A DNA stretch of 64,000 nucleotides. Source: Rhizobium sophorae. GTDB taxonomy: Bacteria; Pseudomonadota; Alphaproteobacteria; Rhizobiales; Rhizobiaceae. The DNA lies in contig NZ_JABFCN010000040.1 in the NCBI RefSeq assembly GCF_013087515.1, positions 1 to 64,000 on the forward strand. The letters run 5' to 3'. The notes below the pieces were generated by a model. It was not told the origin of the DNA. It ran no database searches and was given only the letters and a program-made list of their open reading frames with translations. Positions 20,709 through 29,281 of this stretch are shown one piece after another. The translations under genes and the position numbers were made by a program. Position 1 is the first letter of the stretch; every line of letters starts with the position of its first letter.

Positions 20709-21689
20709 TCATGGAATCAGCAGCGTCGTTCCTGTTGTTTTTCTTGTTTCCAGATCCGCGTGAGCCTGCCCAACCTCACGCAACGGATAGGTTTGATTGA
20801 TATTGATACGCACTTTGTTGCTTTGCACAATATCAAATAGCGCTTTGGCGCTGTCGATCAGTTCCTGGCGCGCGGCGATATAGGTGAAGAGCGTCGGCCG
20901 CGTCGCAAAGAGCGAGCCCCTCTGCGCCAAAGCCGCAAGGGTGAAATTCTCGATCGGACCGGAAGATTGGCCGAAGGAGGCAAAAAGGCCGCGAGGCTTC
21001 AGACAATCGAGCGACTGTGGAAAAGTATCGCGGCCGATCGAATCGTAGACGACATCCACGCCCTTGCCGCCGGTGATTTCGCGGACACGGTCGACGAAGC
21101 TGTCGCTCTTGTAGTTGATCACATGGTCGTAGCCATGGGCGAGCGCCAGCTCGATCTTGTCTTGCGACCCCGCCGTGCCGATGACGGTGGCGCCGAGCGC
21201 CTTTGCCCATTGGCCGGCGATCAGGCCGACGCCGCCGGCAGCGGCGTGGAACAGCAGGACCGTCTGCGGGCCGACCTTGAAGGTGCGGTTCAAGAGGTAT
21301 TCGGCGGTCATGCCCTTCAGCATCATCGCCGCTGCGGTCTCCAGCTCTATGCCATCAGGCACATGCACCAGATGCCGCGTCTCGACATTGCGTTCGGCGC
21401 TATAGGCGCCGTCGGCGCTGGCATAGGCGACACGGTCGCCGACCTTGAAATCCTCGACGCCGGGGCCAACCGATGTCACGGTGCCGGCGCCCTCCTTGCC
21501 GGTGACGAAGGGCAGATGCGGCGTCTTGTAGGTGCCGTTGCGGAAATAGATGTCGATGAAATTGAGACCGACCGCCGCCTGGCTGATCTGCACCTCACCC
21601 GCCGAGGGCGAGGGAAGATCGATCTCGACATAGTCGAAAACCTCCGGCCCGCCCGTCCTCGAAAATGAAACCGCCTGCGTTTTGCTCAT
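20709..21689 (-). CDS. qor: Quinone oxidoreductase (zeta-crystallin type, MDR family)
   Basis: A 326-residue NADPH-dependent quinone oxidoreductase-like protein with the start at MSKTQAVSF. It has the N-terminal GroES-like fold (GLNFIDIYFRNGTYK) and a nucleotide-binding Rossmann motif AAGGVGLIAGQWAKALGA with TAGSQDKIELA. No zinc-ligand cysteine cluster is visible, which fits the quinone reductase branch. pcs ends 10 bp upstream, so the two may share a transcript. The natural substrate is unknown. Confidence 0.88.
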   Translation of the reverse strand: MSKTQAVSFSRTGGPEVFDYVEIDLPSPSAGEVQISQAAVGLNFIDIYFRNGTYKTPHLPFVTGKEGAGTVTSVGPGVEDFKVGDRVAYASADGAYSAERNVETRHLVHVPDGIELETAAAMMLKGMTAEYLLNRTFKVGPQTVLLFHAAAGGVGLIAGQWAKALGATVIGTAGSQDKIELALAHGYDHVINYKSDSFVDRVREITGGKGVDVVYDSIGRDTFPQSLDCLKPRGLFASFGQSSGPIENFTLAALAQRGSLFATRPTLFTYIAARQELIDSAKALFDIVQSNKVRININQTYPLREVGQAHADLETRKTTGTTLLIP

Positions 21690-21699
21690 CTTGCCTGTC

Positions 21700-22428
21700 C
21701 TATGCTTCGCGTCCAAGGGCGGGGAAGAATTGCAGCACCGCGCCGATGACGTAAAGATAGGCGCCGGTCACGATGAAGAGAATGAGCGCCCATTCGGGTG
21801 TGTCGAAATGCATCAGCAGCGAAAAAATCCCCAGCGCCGACCACAGGAAAAAGACGCCGAGATTGAGCGGGCGCAGCCTTTTGACCCGGACCGGGTGGAG
21901 GAAATTGATCGGCAGAAAGGTCAGCACCACCGAAACGATGACAACAGTGAGCGCCGTCGTGGCGCTGGCATCAATGACGAACAGCGTGAAGACGATCATG
22001 TTCCAGACGACGGGGAAGCCGGAGAAGAAATACTCGTCCGTCTTCATGCCCATATCGGCATAGTAGATAGCGCTGGATACGACGATCATGCCGGCGGCGA
22101 CGAAGGACCAGGGCTCGCCGATCATGCCGCTCTGATAGAGCGCGAAGGCCGGCAGAAGCACATAGGTGACGTAATCAATGATATTGTCGAGCGTATCGCC
22201 CGACCAGTTCGGCAGCACTTCCTTGACGCGCACCTTGCGGGCGATCGGCCCGTCTATGCCGTCGACGAGAAGGGCAAGTCCCAGCCACCAGAACATGTCG
22301 ATGAAGCGGTGCTCGGCGGCGGCAACGACGCCGAGAAAGGCAAGGAAGGAGCCGGATGCCGTCAGGATATGGACGGAAAAGGCGCGCATCTCCGCATAAG
22401 GAACACGCTTGTAGTTGAAAATCTTCAT
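21700..22428 (-). CDS. pcs: Phosphatidylcholine synthase
   Basis: Pcs condenses CDP-diacylglycerol with choline to make phosphatidylcholine in the inner membrane, a pathway characteristic of rhizobia and relatives. The 242-residue protein starts at MKIFNYKRVPYAEM, preceded by GTCGGGGGAAT. The CDP-alcohol phosphotransferase motif is split as DGIDGPIARKV followed by GDTLDNIIDYVTY, giving the D-x2-DG-x2-AR-x8-G-x3-D-x3-D pattern. Several membrane helices follow. An upstream in-frame extension is not family-like. Confidence 0.95.
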   Translation of the reverse strand: MKIFNYKRVPYAEMRAFSVHILTASGSFLAFLGVVAAAEHRFIDMFWWLGLALLVDGIDGPIARKVRVKEVLPNWSGDTLDNIIDYVTYVLLPAFALYQSGMIGEPWSFVAAGMIVVSSAIYYADMGMKTDEYFFSGFPVVWNMIVFTLFVIDASATTALTVVIVSVVLTFLPINFLHPVRVKRLRPLNLGVFFLWSALGIFSLLMHFDTPEWALILFIVTGAYLYVIGAVLQFFPALGREA

Positions 22429-22774
22429 ATTCCCCCGACCGCCCTGTCGCGCTCGCCCCGGCAAGCATCTTTTTTTCGCCACCATCGCCGGACCCTGTTG
22501 CTGAATCGGGTTCGACGCCGTAGGTCTTTGTTGTCGCACCGTTTTTGCCGAAAATCGGCATGTGTTTCCGGCGTGCTGCTCTAATATGCATCCTTTGCCG
22601 GGCTTCGCCAGCGGGAAATACGACATTACCCGCCAGCCATTGAATCCTGACAATGACATGCATATTTCCCTTTAGAAGCGTCGCGTGGAATGGAATGCCT
22701 TTAATTCCGGCCGGATTTGTAATATCTCGCTCGCATCCGACAGTTCATCCGACGAAACGGGATCCGCTACCGAA

Positions 22775-23587
22775 ATGAACGCGCCTGCAAAGACCGAAGA
22801 CTTCGCCTCGTCCATCCCCGCCGGCGTCTACGCCGAGACGGTGCTCGATGTCACGCACTATACCGACCGGCTCTTCCGCTTCACGATGACCCGGCCGCAA
22901 GGCTTCCGTTTCCGTTCCGGCGAATTCGCGATGATCGGCCTGATGGTCGAGGGCAAGCCGGTGTTCCGCGCCTATTCGATCGCCAGCCCCGCATGGGCCG
23001 AAGAGCTTGAATTCTTCTCGATCAAGGTGCCGGACGGTCCGCTCACTTCCCATCTGCAGGCGATCAAGCCGGGCGACCAGGTGCTGATGCGCAAGAAGCC
23101 GACGGGCACGCTGGTGCTCGATGCGCTGACGCCCGGCCGTCGTCTCTACATGTTCTCGACAGGAACGGGCATTGCGCCTTTCGCCAGCCTGATCCGCGAT
23201 CCCGAGACCTATGAGAAGTTCGAGGAAGTCATTCTCACCCATACGACACGCGATGTCGCCGAGCTGAAATACGGTTTCGACCTCGTGCACGAGATCCAGA
23301 ATGACGAGTTGCTGAAGGAAGTCGTCGGCGACAAGCTGCGCCACTACCCGACAGTCACGCGCGAGGATTTCGAATATCGCGGCCGCATCACCGACCTGAT
23401 TTCTTCCGGCAAGCTGTTCACCGATCTCGGCGTGCCGCCGCTCGACCCGGCGATCGACCGCGGCATGATCTGCGGTTCCTCGGCGATGCTGAAGGATACC
23501 AAGGAACTGCTCGAGAAGGCCGGCCTCGATGAAGGCGCCAACAGCAAGCCTGCCGAATTCGTCATCGAGCGCGCTTTCGTCGGCTAA
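22775..23587 (+). CDS. fpr: Ferredoxin--NADP reductase
   Basis: A 270-residue FAD enzyme that exchanges electrons between NADPH and ferredoxin or flavodoxin. The start is chosen at MNAPAKTEDF; a longer in-frame extension of 30 residues lacks family similarity. The FAD motif FRAYSIASPAW (RxYS type), the phosphate-binding KKPTGTLVL, the NADP-binding FSTGTGIAPFASLI and the C-terminal EFVIERAFVG (bacterial subclass tail) are visible. It is divergent from pcs and ends at a strong terminator. Confidence 0.95.
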   Translation: MNAPAKTEDFASSIPAGVYAETVLDVTHYTDRLFRFTMTRPQGFRFRSGEFAMIGLMVEGKPVFRAYSIASPAWAEELEFFSIKVPDGPLTSHLQAIKPGDQVLMRKKPTGTLVLDALTPGRRLYMFSTGTGIAPFASLIRDPETYEKFEEVILTHTTRDVAELKYGFDLVHEIQNDELLKEVVGDKLRHYPTVTREDFEYRGRITDLISSGKLFTDLGVPPLDPAIDRGMICGSSAMLKDTKELLEKAGLDEGANSKPAEFVIERAFVG

Positions 23588-23613
23588 AGCATTTCTGACA
23601 ATCAGACCTATGG

Positions 23614-23636
23614 CGGCTCCGGAAACGGAGCCGTTT
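23614..23636 (+). terminator. Terminator of fpr
   Basis: An 8-bp stem CGGCTCCG / CGGAGCCG (23614-23621 with 23626-23633) closes a GAAA tetraloop. It is followed by TTT. It lies 27 bp after the fpr stop codon. Confidence 0.8.
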
Positions 23637-23734
23637 CTACAGCGCCGCGCGTCTTTCAGACGCGCAAAGGACGCTGTAGCGCTTTGAATGCTGCATAATT
23701 CCTTAAACCGATTTCGGTTTAAAGAATTATGCAG
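23637..23734 (+). repeat. Rhizobial intergenic palindromic repeat, copy B
   Basis: This copy is nearly intact. Its right half folds into a long hairpin: CTGCATAATTC / GAATTATGCAG outside and TTAAACCG / CGGTTTAA inside, with an ATTT loop. Its left half contains GCGCGTC / GACGCGC. It is homologous to 10340-10443 in the opposite orientation. The last codons and stop (TAA at 23727-23729, minus strand) of the adjacent GntR gene lie inside the right arm. Confidence 0.78.
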
Positions 23735-24380
23735 GGGTCTGGCTGAGGTAATCGATCAGCACCGCCATGGTGGTACGCGCTTCATCCGGCCTGCCCTGAT
23801 GGATGGCGCGAATGACGGCGACATGCAGGGCAATGGCGCGATCCATGCGCTCCGGGCTTGCCTTCGAGTACCAGAGGCGACGTGAATGCGTCTGCACCGG
23901 GCCGAGTGCTGCCGTGATGAAGCCGTTCGGGCAGGCATCTTCAAGGATTTCGTCGAAGGCCTTGTCGGCAGCGAAGAAGCCGGCGAGATCGCCGGTGACG
24001 GCGCATTCCTCCATCGCGCCGGCGCAATCGATGAGGCGCGCGCGCTGCTCGTCGCTCGCATGTTCGGCAACGAGGCCCGCTGCGATCGGCTCCAGCTCGC
24101 GGCGCACCTGCATGACATTGCCATGATCCTCCGGCGCGATCTCGGCGACCTGCAGCCCGACGCGCGGCTTGACCAGGATCAGCCCCTGCCAGGCGAGCTT
24201 CTGGATCGCCTCGCGCACCGGCGTACGCCCGTGGCCCGCCATATCGATCAGCTGTTTTTCAGTGACAAGCGCGCCAGGCTTCAGCGCCAGCGTGACGATC
24301 AGATGCTCCAGCGCCAGATAGGCAAGATGGCTCTGTGAAGTCTGCAATAAGGAACTCCGTCGCCAATTCTGATATATCAC
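23727..24380 (-). CDS. GntR-family (FCD domain) transcriptional regulator
   Basis: A regulator of about 217 residues with a winged helix (LVTEKQLIDMAGHGRTPVRE, around residues 38-57) and an FCD C-terminal domain (MQVRRELEPIAAGLVAEHA and a late ALHVAVIRAIHQGR). The start is uncertain: a GTG at 24380 gives 217 residues, while a TTG at 24347 with GGAG 8 bp upstream gives 206. The gene ends inside an intergenic repeat, which supplies its stop codon. Target genes are not evident from context. Confidence 0.82.
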   Translation of the reverse strand: MIYQNWRRSSLLQTSQSHLAYLALEHLIVTLALKPGALVTEKQLIDMAGHGRTPVREAIQKLAWQGLILVKPRVGLQVAEIAPEDHGNVMQVRRELEPIAAGLVAEHASDEQRARLIDCAGAMEECAVTGDLAGFFAADKAFDEILEDACPNGFITAALGPVQTHSRRLWYSKASPERMDRAIALHVAVIRAIHQGRPDEARTTMAVLIDYLSQTPA

Positions 24381-24710
24381 ATAGTGGCACGGTCAAAAAC
24401 CGAAGACAAGTCGGCACCGAAATATCAGAATAGAGACAGATAGATAACATTCGCGAGGCTGCTGAAATCGGCGAATGGCATTGCAGGCGCGGGCGTCTAC
24501 GCCGTCAATGGCTCCTGCCGACCACCCCACTCTCCGTCGTGCTCGGCCTTGAGCCGAGCAACCCACCACGCATCCATCAGCAACCGCGGCATAGGTCCTC
24601 GGCTCAAGGCCGAGGAGGACGGAGAGTGCGGTTGGCTTTCTCGCCAAACTCCCCTCGCCTACAGAGGCAAGGCGCGTCGGCTGTTTCCTCAGGCCGGCAC
24701 TTTCCCTCGA
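24381..24710. other. 330-bp gene-free stretch with a palindromic element
   Basis: I find no convincing gene here. The left part must contain the GntR promoter. The rest is dominated by the inverted repeat at 24529-24627. Short frames crossing it lack ribosome-binding sites and family resemblance. Confidence 0.55.
24529..24627. repeat. Inverted repeat, 30-nt arms
   Basis: Arms at 24529-24558 and 24598-24627 are inverted copies with only two mismatches in 30 positions, separated by 39 nt. Each arm also contains a smaller palindrome, CTCGGCCTTGAGCCGAG. The words resemble the CTCGGGCTTGACCCGAGG repeats common between alphaproteobacterial genes, so this is probably a dispersed non-coding element. 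Confidence 0.75.
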
Positions 24711-25070
24711 TCACTCCTTGCGGAACGCCCGGCTGGAAACCGAGATCGAATTTTGACATGGGTCTTTTGCATTGGCGAACTGATAGCCATCGGCGTTATG
24801 GATGGCACCGAACTCCAGGCCATTCTCCGCACAACGGCTGCAAAAATCCTCGACATCCTCCACGTCGAAGACCAACTTGACGGTGGATTGGCCGCTCCGC
24901 TGGCCCTTGGCGGCCTGGTGCAGCATGATATTCGCACCGCCGTCCTGAGCGACCAGTTCAATGATCCTGTCGCCAGGCAGGCTGGTCGCCTTGAAACCGA
25001 AGTGCTTCTCATAAAACCGCGCCGTTTCCTCGACATTCCCAGCATAGATCACCAGCCTGTTGAGCGGCAT
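24711..25070 (-). CDS. VOC-family (glyoxalase/dioxygenase fold) protein
   Basis: A single-domain protein of about 119 residues starting at MPLNRLVIYAGNVEETARFY. It shows the paired beta-alpha-beta-beta-beta layout of the vicinal oxygen chelate fold (FYEKHFGFKATSLPGDRIIEL, then FDVEDVEDFCSRCAENGLEFG). The usual metal-binding triad is not clearly recognisable, so catalytic activity cannot be assigned. It lies downstream of the macB-type permease on the same strand with a 73-bp gap. Confidence 0.72.
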   Translation of the reverse strand: MPLNRLVIYAGNVEETARFYEKHFGFKATSLPGDRIIELVAQDGGANIMLHQAAKGQRSGQSTVKLVFDVEDVEDFCSRCAENGLEFGAIHNADGYQFANAKDPCQNSISVSSRAFRKE

Positions 25071-25143
25071 GATGGTACCCTCCGATTGCGCTTGCATTCG
25101 ATTGACAAGAGTAGAGGGACATCACGCGTTTCGCCACGGCGCA

Positions 25144-26346
25144 TTATTCGTGCCGCAACGCCTCGATGGGATTCAACTGCGCGGCCCTTCTCGCCGGGAA
25201 ATAGCCGAAAATCATGCCGATCGCCGCTGAGAAGAGGAAGGCGACGGCGACCATGAGCGGGCTGAAGACGAAAGGGACTTTCAGGAGCGTCACGGTGCCG
25301 AAGCCGAGACCGAGGCCCAGTATGATGCCGGTGATGCCGCCGAACAGCGACAGCGCCACCGCCTCGACGAGGAACTGGGTGAGCACCTGGCTTTCAAGCG
25401 CGCCGATCGCCAGGCGGATGCCGATCTCACGGGTGCGCTCGGTGACGGAGACCAGCATGATGTTCATGATGCCGATGCCGCCGACGAGCAGGCTGATCGC
25501 AGCGACGGCGCCGAGCAGGCCGGTCAGCAGCGTCGTCGTGCCGGTCATCGCCTCGGCGATCTGGGTCATGTCGTTGACGTTGAAATCGTCCTGGCGGCCG
25601 GGCACGATCTTGCGGCGTTCGCGCAGGAGATTTTCAACATCGGACTGCACCTTGGCTGTGGAGACGCCGTCGCGCGCCGAGATGATGATCTGCGGCACGT
25701 TGCTGTTGCCGCTGATGCGCCGCTGAAACACCTTGACCGGCATGATGACCACATCGTCCTGGTCATTGCCCATGCCGGATTGGCCGCGCTTGGCCAGCAC
25801 GCCGATGACGGGGCATGAGACCTTCCCGACGCGGATCTGCTGGCCGGTGGGGTCGGCGCTGCCGAAAAGCTGCGAGCGCACCGTTTCGCCGATGATGCAG
25901 CGCGCCTGGCCGCGTTCCTCGGCGGGGAGAAAATTGCGGCCAAGCGCCAGGTTCCAGTCCTGTGCGATGAAATAGTCGTTGGTGGTGCCGGAGACGCTGG
26001 TCGAATGGTTCTGGCCGCCGAAAATCACCGTCGCCGTCGACTGGTTGAGCGGCGCCACGGCCCTCAGACCGCCGATCTGGTCGCGGATGGCAGCGACGTC
26101 CTTGACGCTGAAGCGCTTGGCCTCGGAGCTAGCCCGGCCGGGGCCGAACTGGCCGGGACGGACGAAGAGCATGTTGGTGCCGAGCCGCGACAACTCGGTC
26201 GAGACTTGCGCGGTGGTGCCGTTGCCGATCGTCACCAGCGCGATGACAGCGGCAACGCCGATGACGACGCCGAGCACGGTCAGGAACGAGCGCAGCATGT
26301 TGCGGCTGATGGCCCGCAGCGCCAGCTTCAGCGTCTCAAAGAACAT
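25144..26346 (-). CDS. MacB-type ABC exporter permease
   Basis: A 400-residue FtsX/MacB-type membrane protein. The start is MFFETLKLALRAISRN, overlapping the ATPase gene by 11 bp. One N-terminal membrane helix (LRSFLTVLGVVIGVAAVIALV) precedes a large periplasmic MacB core domain. Three C-terminal helices follow, with the conserved ERTREIGIRLAIGAL and ARRAAQLNPIEALRHE. It pairs with a separate ATPase and a MacA-like adaptor for export of a peptide, macrolide or lipid; the substrate is unknown. Confidence 0.9.
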   Translation of the reverse strand: MFFETLKLALRAISRNMLRSFLTVLGVVIGVAAVIALVTIGNGTTAQVSTELSRLGTNMLFVRPGQFGPGRASSEAKRFSVKDVAAIRDQIGGLRAVAPLNQSTATVIFGGQNHSTSVSGTTNDYFIAQDWNLALGRNFLPAEERGQARCIIGETVRSQLFGSADPTGQQIRVGKVSCPVIGVLAKRGQSGMGNDQDDVVIMPVKVFQRRISGNSNVPQIIISARDGVSTAKVQSDVENLLRERRKIVPGRQDDFNVNDMTQIAEAMTGTTTLLTGLLGAVAAISLLVGGIGIMNIMLVSVTERTREIGIRLAIGALESQVLTQFLVEAVALSLFGGITGIILGLGLGFGTVTLLKVPFVFSPLMVAVAFLFSAAIGMIFGYFPARRAAQLNPIEALRHE

Positions 26347-27052
26347 GATCCGCCCTCCTCCGGTGCTCGACTTCCGTCTCCAGCTTGCCGTCGACGAACC
26401 GCAGCAGCCGCTGCGCATAGGCGGCGATATCGGGTTCGTGGGTCACCATGACGATGGTGATGCCCTGCTCGCGGTTCAGCCGCGTCATCAGGTCCATGAT
26501 CTCGACGCTGGTCTTCGTGTCGAGATTGCCGGTGGGCTCATCGGCGAGCAGCAGCGCCGGCTCGGTGACGATGGCGCGGGCAATGGCGACGCGCTGTTGC
26601 TGGCCGCCTGACAGTTCCTGTGTCTTGTGATGTTCGCGGCCGGTGAGACCGACCAGCGCCAAGGCTTCCCGGGCCCGTTCGCGCCGCTCGCGCACCGCCA
26701 TGCCGCGATAGATCAGCGGCAATTCGACATTTTCGACGGCCGAGGTGCGCGACAGGAGGTTGAAGCCCTGGAAGACGAAGCCGAGCATATGGCGGCGCAG
26801 CAGCGTCAGCTGGCTGCGGTCGAAGCCGCTGGTCGGAATGCCCTCGAAGATGTAATCGCCGGCGCTCGGTACGTCGAGGCAGCCGAGGATGTTCATCGCC
26901 GTCGACTTGCCGGAGCCTGACGGCCCCATGATCGCGACGAATTCATGGGCGTTGATCGCCAGGTCGACGTGGTCGAGCGCGCGGATCGCCGCCTCGCCCT
27001 CGCCGTAGACTTTCGAGACCTGCCTGAATTCGATGAGCGGCGGGCTTGTCAT
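26336..27052 (-). CDS. MacB/LolD-type ABC exporter ATP-binding protein
   Basis: A 238-residue ATPase with GPSGSGKSTAMNILGCLD (Walker A), LSGGQQQRVAIARAI and ADEPTGNLD. The sequence LGFVFQGFNLLSRTSAVENVELPL is typical of LolD/MacB ATPases. In E. coli MacB the ATPase and permease are one chain; here they are split, as in many such exporters. It starts 12 bp after the adaptor gene ends. Confidence 0.93.
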   Translation of the reverse strand: MTSPPLIEFRQVSKVYGEGEAAIRALDHVDLAINAHEFVAIMGPSGSGKSTAMNILGCLDVPSAGDYIFEGIPTSGFDRSQLTLLRRHMLGFVFQGFNLLSRTSAVENVELPLIYRGMAVRERRERAREALALVGLTGREHHKTQELSGGQQQRVAIARAIVTEPALLLADEPTGNLDTKTSVEIMDLMTRLNREQGITIVMVTHEPDIAAYAQRLLRFVDGKLETEVEHRRRADHVL

Positions 27053-27064
27053 CCGTCTCTCCGC

Positions 27065-28357
27065 CTAGTTCGCACGCGTCGTGGCGTCGGTCACCAGTGC
27101 GTCGTCTTGCTTGAGGTCGCCGGAGACGACCTGGGTGAACTGGCCGTCGGATGAGCCGACCTGGATGATAACAGGCACTGGCCGGCCGTTACGCAGCACC
27201 CAGACGCGGCGTTGTGTGCCCGTCAGCGCCGAACCGGCATTGTTGTTGCGCTGGCGTGGCGGGCCGAAGATGCCGAAAATGCCGCGGCCGCGCCTTTCGG
27301 CCTGCGCCGGGGCGTAGCGCAGCGCGGCGTTCGGCACCATCAGCGTGTCCTTGACGGCCTCGACGGTGACGTCGGCCGTCGCCGTCATGCCGGGGCGCAA
27401 CAGCAGGTCGGCATTGTCGACCGACAGGACCGCCTTATAGGTCACGACATTGTTGACTACTTCGGAGGCGAAGCGGATCTGCTCGATCTCGGCGGGAAAG
27501 GTCCGGTCGGGATAGGCATCGACCGTGAACTTCGCCTTCTGGCCGACGGCGATCTGGCCGACATCAGCCTCGTCGACATCAACCTGCAGCTCCATCTTCT
27601 TCAGGTCGCCGGCGATGGTGAAAAGGATCGGCGCCGACAGCGAGGCGGCGACGGTGGCGCCCGGATTGACCGAGCGGGTGAGGATGACGCCGTCGATCGG
27701 CGATATGATCTTCGCCTTGGCGAGATTGACCTCGGCAAGCTGCAGGTCGGCCTCCGAGGCGAGAACCTCGGCCTCGTTGATCTGTTTGGCGGCGACGGCG
27801 GAATCATATTTGTAGCTGGCGTCGTCGAGGCTCTGCTGGGTGGAAACGTTGCTCCTGACGAGGCTCTTCAACCGCTCGAGAGAGGTGCTCGCCGATTGCA
27901 TATCGGCATTGGCCTTGACGACGTTCGCCTTGGCCGAATTGAGCTTGGCGCGCGAACTCTTCACATCGGCCTCGAGCTTGTTGGTATCGAGGAGAGCGAG
28001 CACTTCGCCTGATTTGACCGTGCTGTTGTAATCGACATTGACGTCGCGAACCGTGCCGGAAAGCTCGCTCGATATATCCACCTGCTCGGTCGGCTGCACT
28101 GAGCCGGTGGCGGTGACGAGGACCGTCAGGTCACCGCGTTTTGCCGGCTGGGTGGCATAGCTCACTTCGCTTTGCCCGCGGCCCATATAGAAATAAGCGG
28201 CGACGGCTGCGGCAGCGATGAGGATCAGCAGGATGAACAGGCGTCCGCGCCAGCGGCTGCGCTTGCCCTGCCGTCCCGACGCGGCAAGGACCGCTGCGAG
28301 ATCGGACGCCGCGCCTGTCTTTGCTCGGGTTTCGCTGCCGCTTACGATTTTGTTCAT
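27065..28357 (-). CDS. MacA/HlyD-family periplasmic adaptor
   Basis: A 430-residue membrane-fusion protein: a cytoplasmic basic N-terminus, one membrane anchor (LFILLILIAAAAVAAYFYMG, about residues 42-61), a lipoyl half (TGSVQPTEQVDISSELSG) and a long alpha-helical hairpin (around residues 115-190, NSAKANVVKANADMQS). The second lipoyl half and beta-barrel (DGVILTRSVNPGATV) follow. It would join the inner-membrane exporter to an outer-membrane channel. No TolC-type gene is adjacent; the nearest one is in the copper array 3 kb away. Confidence 0.9.
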   Translation of the reverse strand: MNKIVSGSETRAKTGAASDLAAVLAASGRQGKRSRWRGRLFILLILIAAAAVAAYFYMGRGQSEVSYATQPAKRGDLTVLVTATGSVQPTEQVDISSELSGTVRDVNVDYNSTVKSGEVLALLDTNKLEADVKSSRAKLNSAKANVVKANADMQSASTSLERLKSLVRSNVSTQQSLDDASYKYDSAVAAKQINEAEVLASEADLQLAEVNLAKAKIISPIDGVILTRSVNPGATVAASLSAPILFTIAGDLKKMELQVDVDEADVGQIAVGQKAKFTVDAYPDRTFPAEIEQIRFASEVVNNVVTYKAVLSVDNADLLLRPGMTATADVTVEAVKDTLMVPNAALRYAPAQAERRGRGIFGIFGPPRQRNNNAGSALTGTQRRVWVLRNGRPVPVIIQVGSSDGQFTQVVSGDLKQDDALVTDATTRAN

Positions 28358-28518
28358 GTCGTCCTCAATCCGTCAGTGGCCGCCTGCGGCCTCTGCAGCG
28401 AAATAATCACAACGCAGATGAACCGGGCATTAGCGTTGCCGCGGAAGTGGCACGGAATTGCGGATTGCGGAAATGAAATATTGGTAAGAAAAGTCAAGTT
28501 TCGGTGCGCAACCGTCGG

Positions 28519-28893
28519 TCAATCCGCATCCTCAGCAAATTGATCCGCGCCGGGCAAAGGATGCAGCCACGGTTCACGCCGCTTGATCCAGACTTCATAG
28601 CCAGGCGCAAGGTCGGTCGGCGGAGTGTCCAGGGATCCCAGGCGAATTTCCGCCTCGTCTTCCCTGAGGCAGAAAAGCCTGCCGCCGCAGGCGGGGCAGA
28701 AGCTGCGACCGGAGAAAGTGGCGATCTCGCCGTTATGGGAAAAAGCCTGGCGCGGCCAGACCGCAAAGAAGACGAAGGCGGAGCCGCTCGATTTGCGGCA
28801 ATCGGCGCAGTGGCAGAGGCCGATGCGAAGCGGCTCGCCTTCCACCCGATAGGCCACCGCCCCGCAAAGGCAACTTCCGGTTCGGATACTCAT
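28519..28893 (-). CDS. GFA-family zinc-binding protein (glutathione-dependent formaldehyde-activating type)
   Basis: A 124-residue protein with the full GFA zinc-ligand set: Cys8 and Cys10 (CLCGAV), Cys27, Cys29 and Cys32 (CHCADCRKSSG), and Cys66 and Cys69 (CPACGGRLF). Family members range from formaldehyde-glutathione adduct enzymes to proteins of unknown activity. A small conserved gene begins 10 bp upstream, suggesting co-transcription. Confidence 0.88.
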   Translation of the reverse strand: MSIRTGSCLCGAVAYRVEGEPLRIGLCHCADCRKSSGSAFVFFAVWPRQAFSHNGEIATFSGRSFCPACGGRLFCLREDEAEIRLGSLDTPPTDLAPGYEVWIKRREPWLHPLPGADQFAEDAD

Positions 28894-28903
28894 AGAGGCG
28901 CCT

Positions 28904-29113
28904 TCAGGCGTCGAGATTGGTCGGGAGGCCCGGCGGGCGCCGCTTTGCTGCCATCAACAGGTCGAGTTCGGTGGCCGACGGGCCGAACTTGTCGTAGAGG
29001 CGCTTTGCCTCCTTGTCGTCCAACCGGTATTTCCTGGCAAATTCGCCGATGCTGTAGGGGCGGCCACGCAACACTCTTCGCGCCGGGGTCGCCGTATTCG
29101 GTGCGTCGGTCAT
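28904..29113 (-). CDS. Small conserved hypothetical protein
   Basis: A 69-residue cytoplasmic protein with no signal peptide or membrane segment. The core YSIGEFARKYRLDDKEAKRLYDKFGPSATELDLLM reads like a short helical DNA-binding or adaptor fold; that is only an impression. AAAAGGAGAAACCT precedes the start, a good ribosome-binding site, and the GFA gene follows 10 bp later. About 170 bp of non-coding sequence separates it from the cytochrome gene. Confidence 0.6.
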   Translation of the reverse strand: MTDAPNTATPARRVLRGRPYSIGEFARKYRLDDKEAKRLYDKFGPSATELDLLMAAKRRPPGLPTNLDA

Positions 29114-29281
29114 AGGTTTCTCCTTTTCGTCAGGTACCCTTTAAGCTAGAGCGACTCGTCGATTTGGAAAGAGCCGGCGAGCCGCATAGAGGGATCCGGC
29201 ATGGATGGATGCGGTTGTTTTCCTGGAACCTTTTCGTCGACATGCGCATTTTTGGATCGAGGTTGCGGCGAGTGGCCGCCG

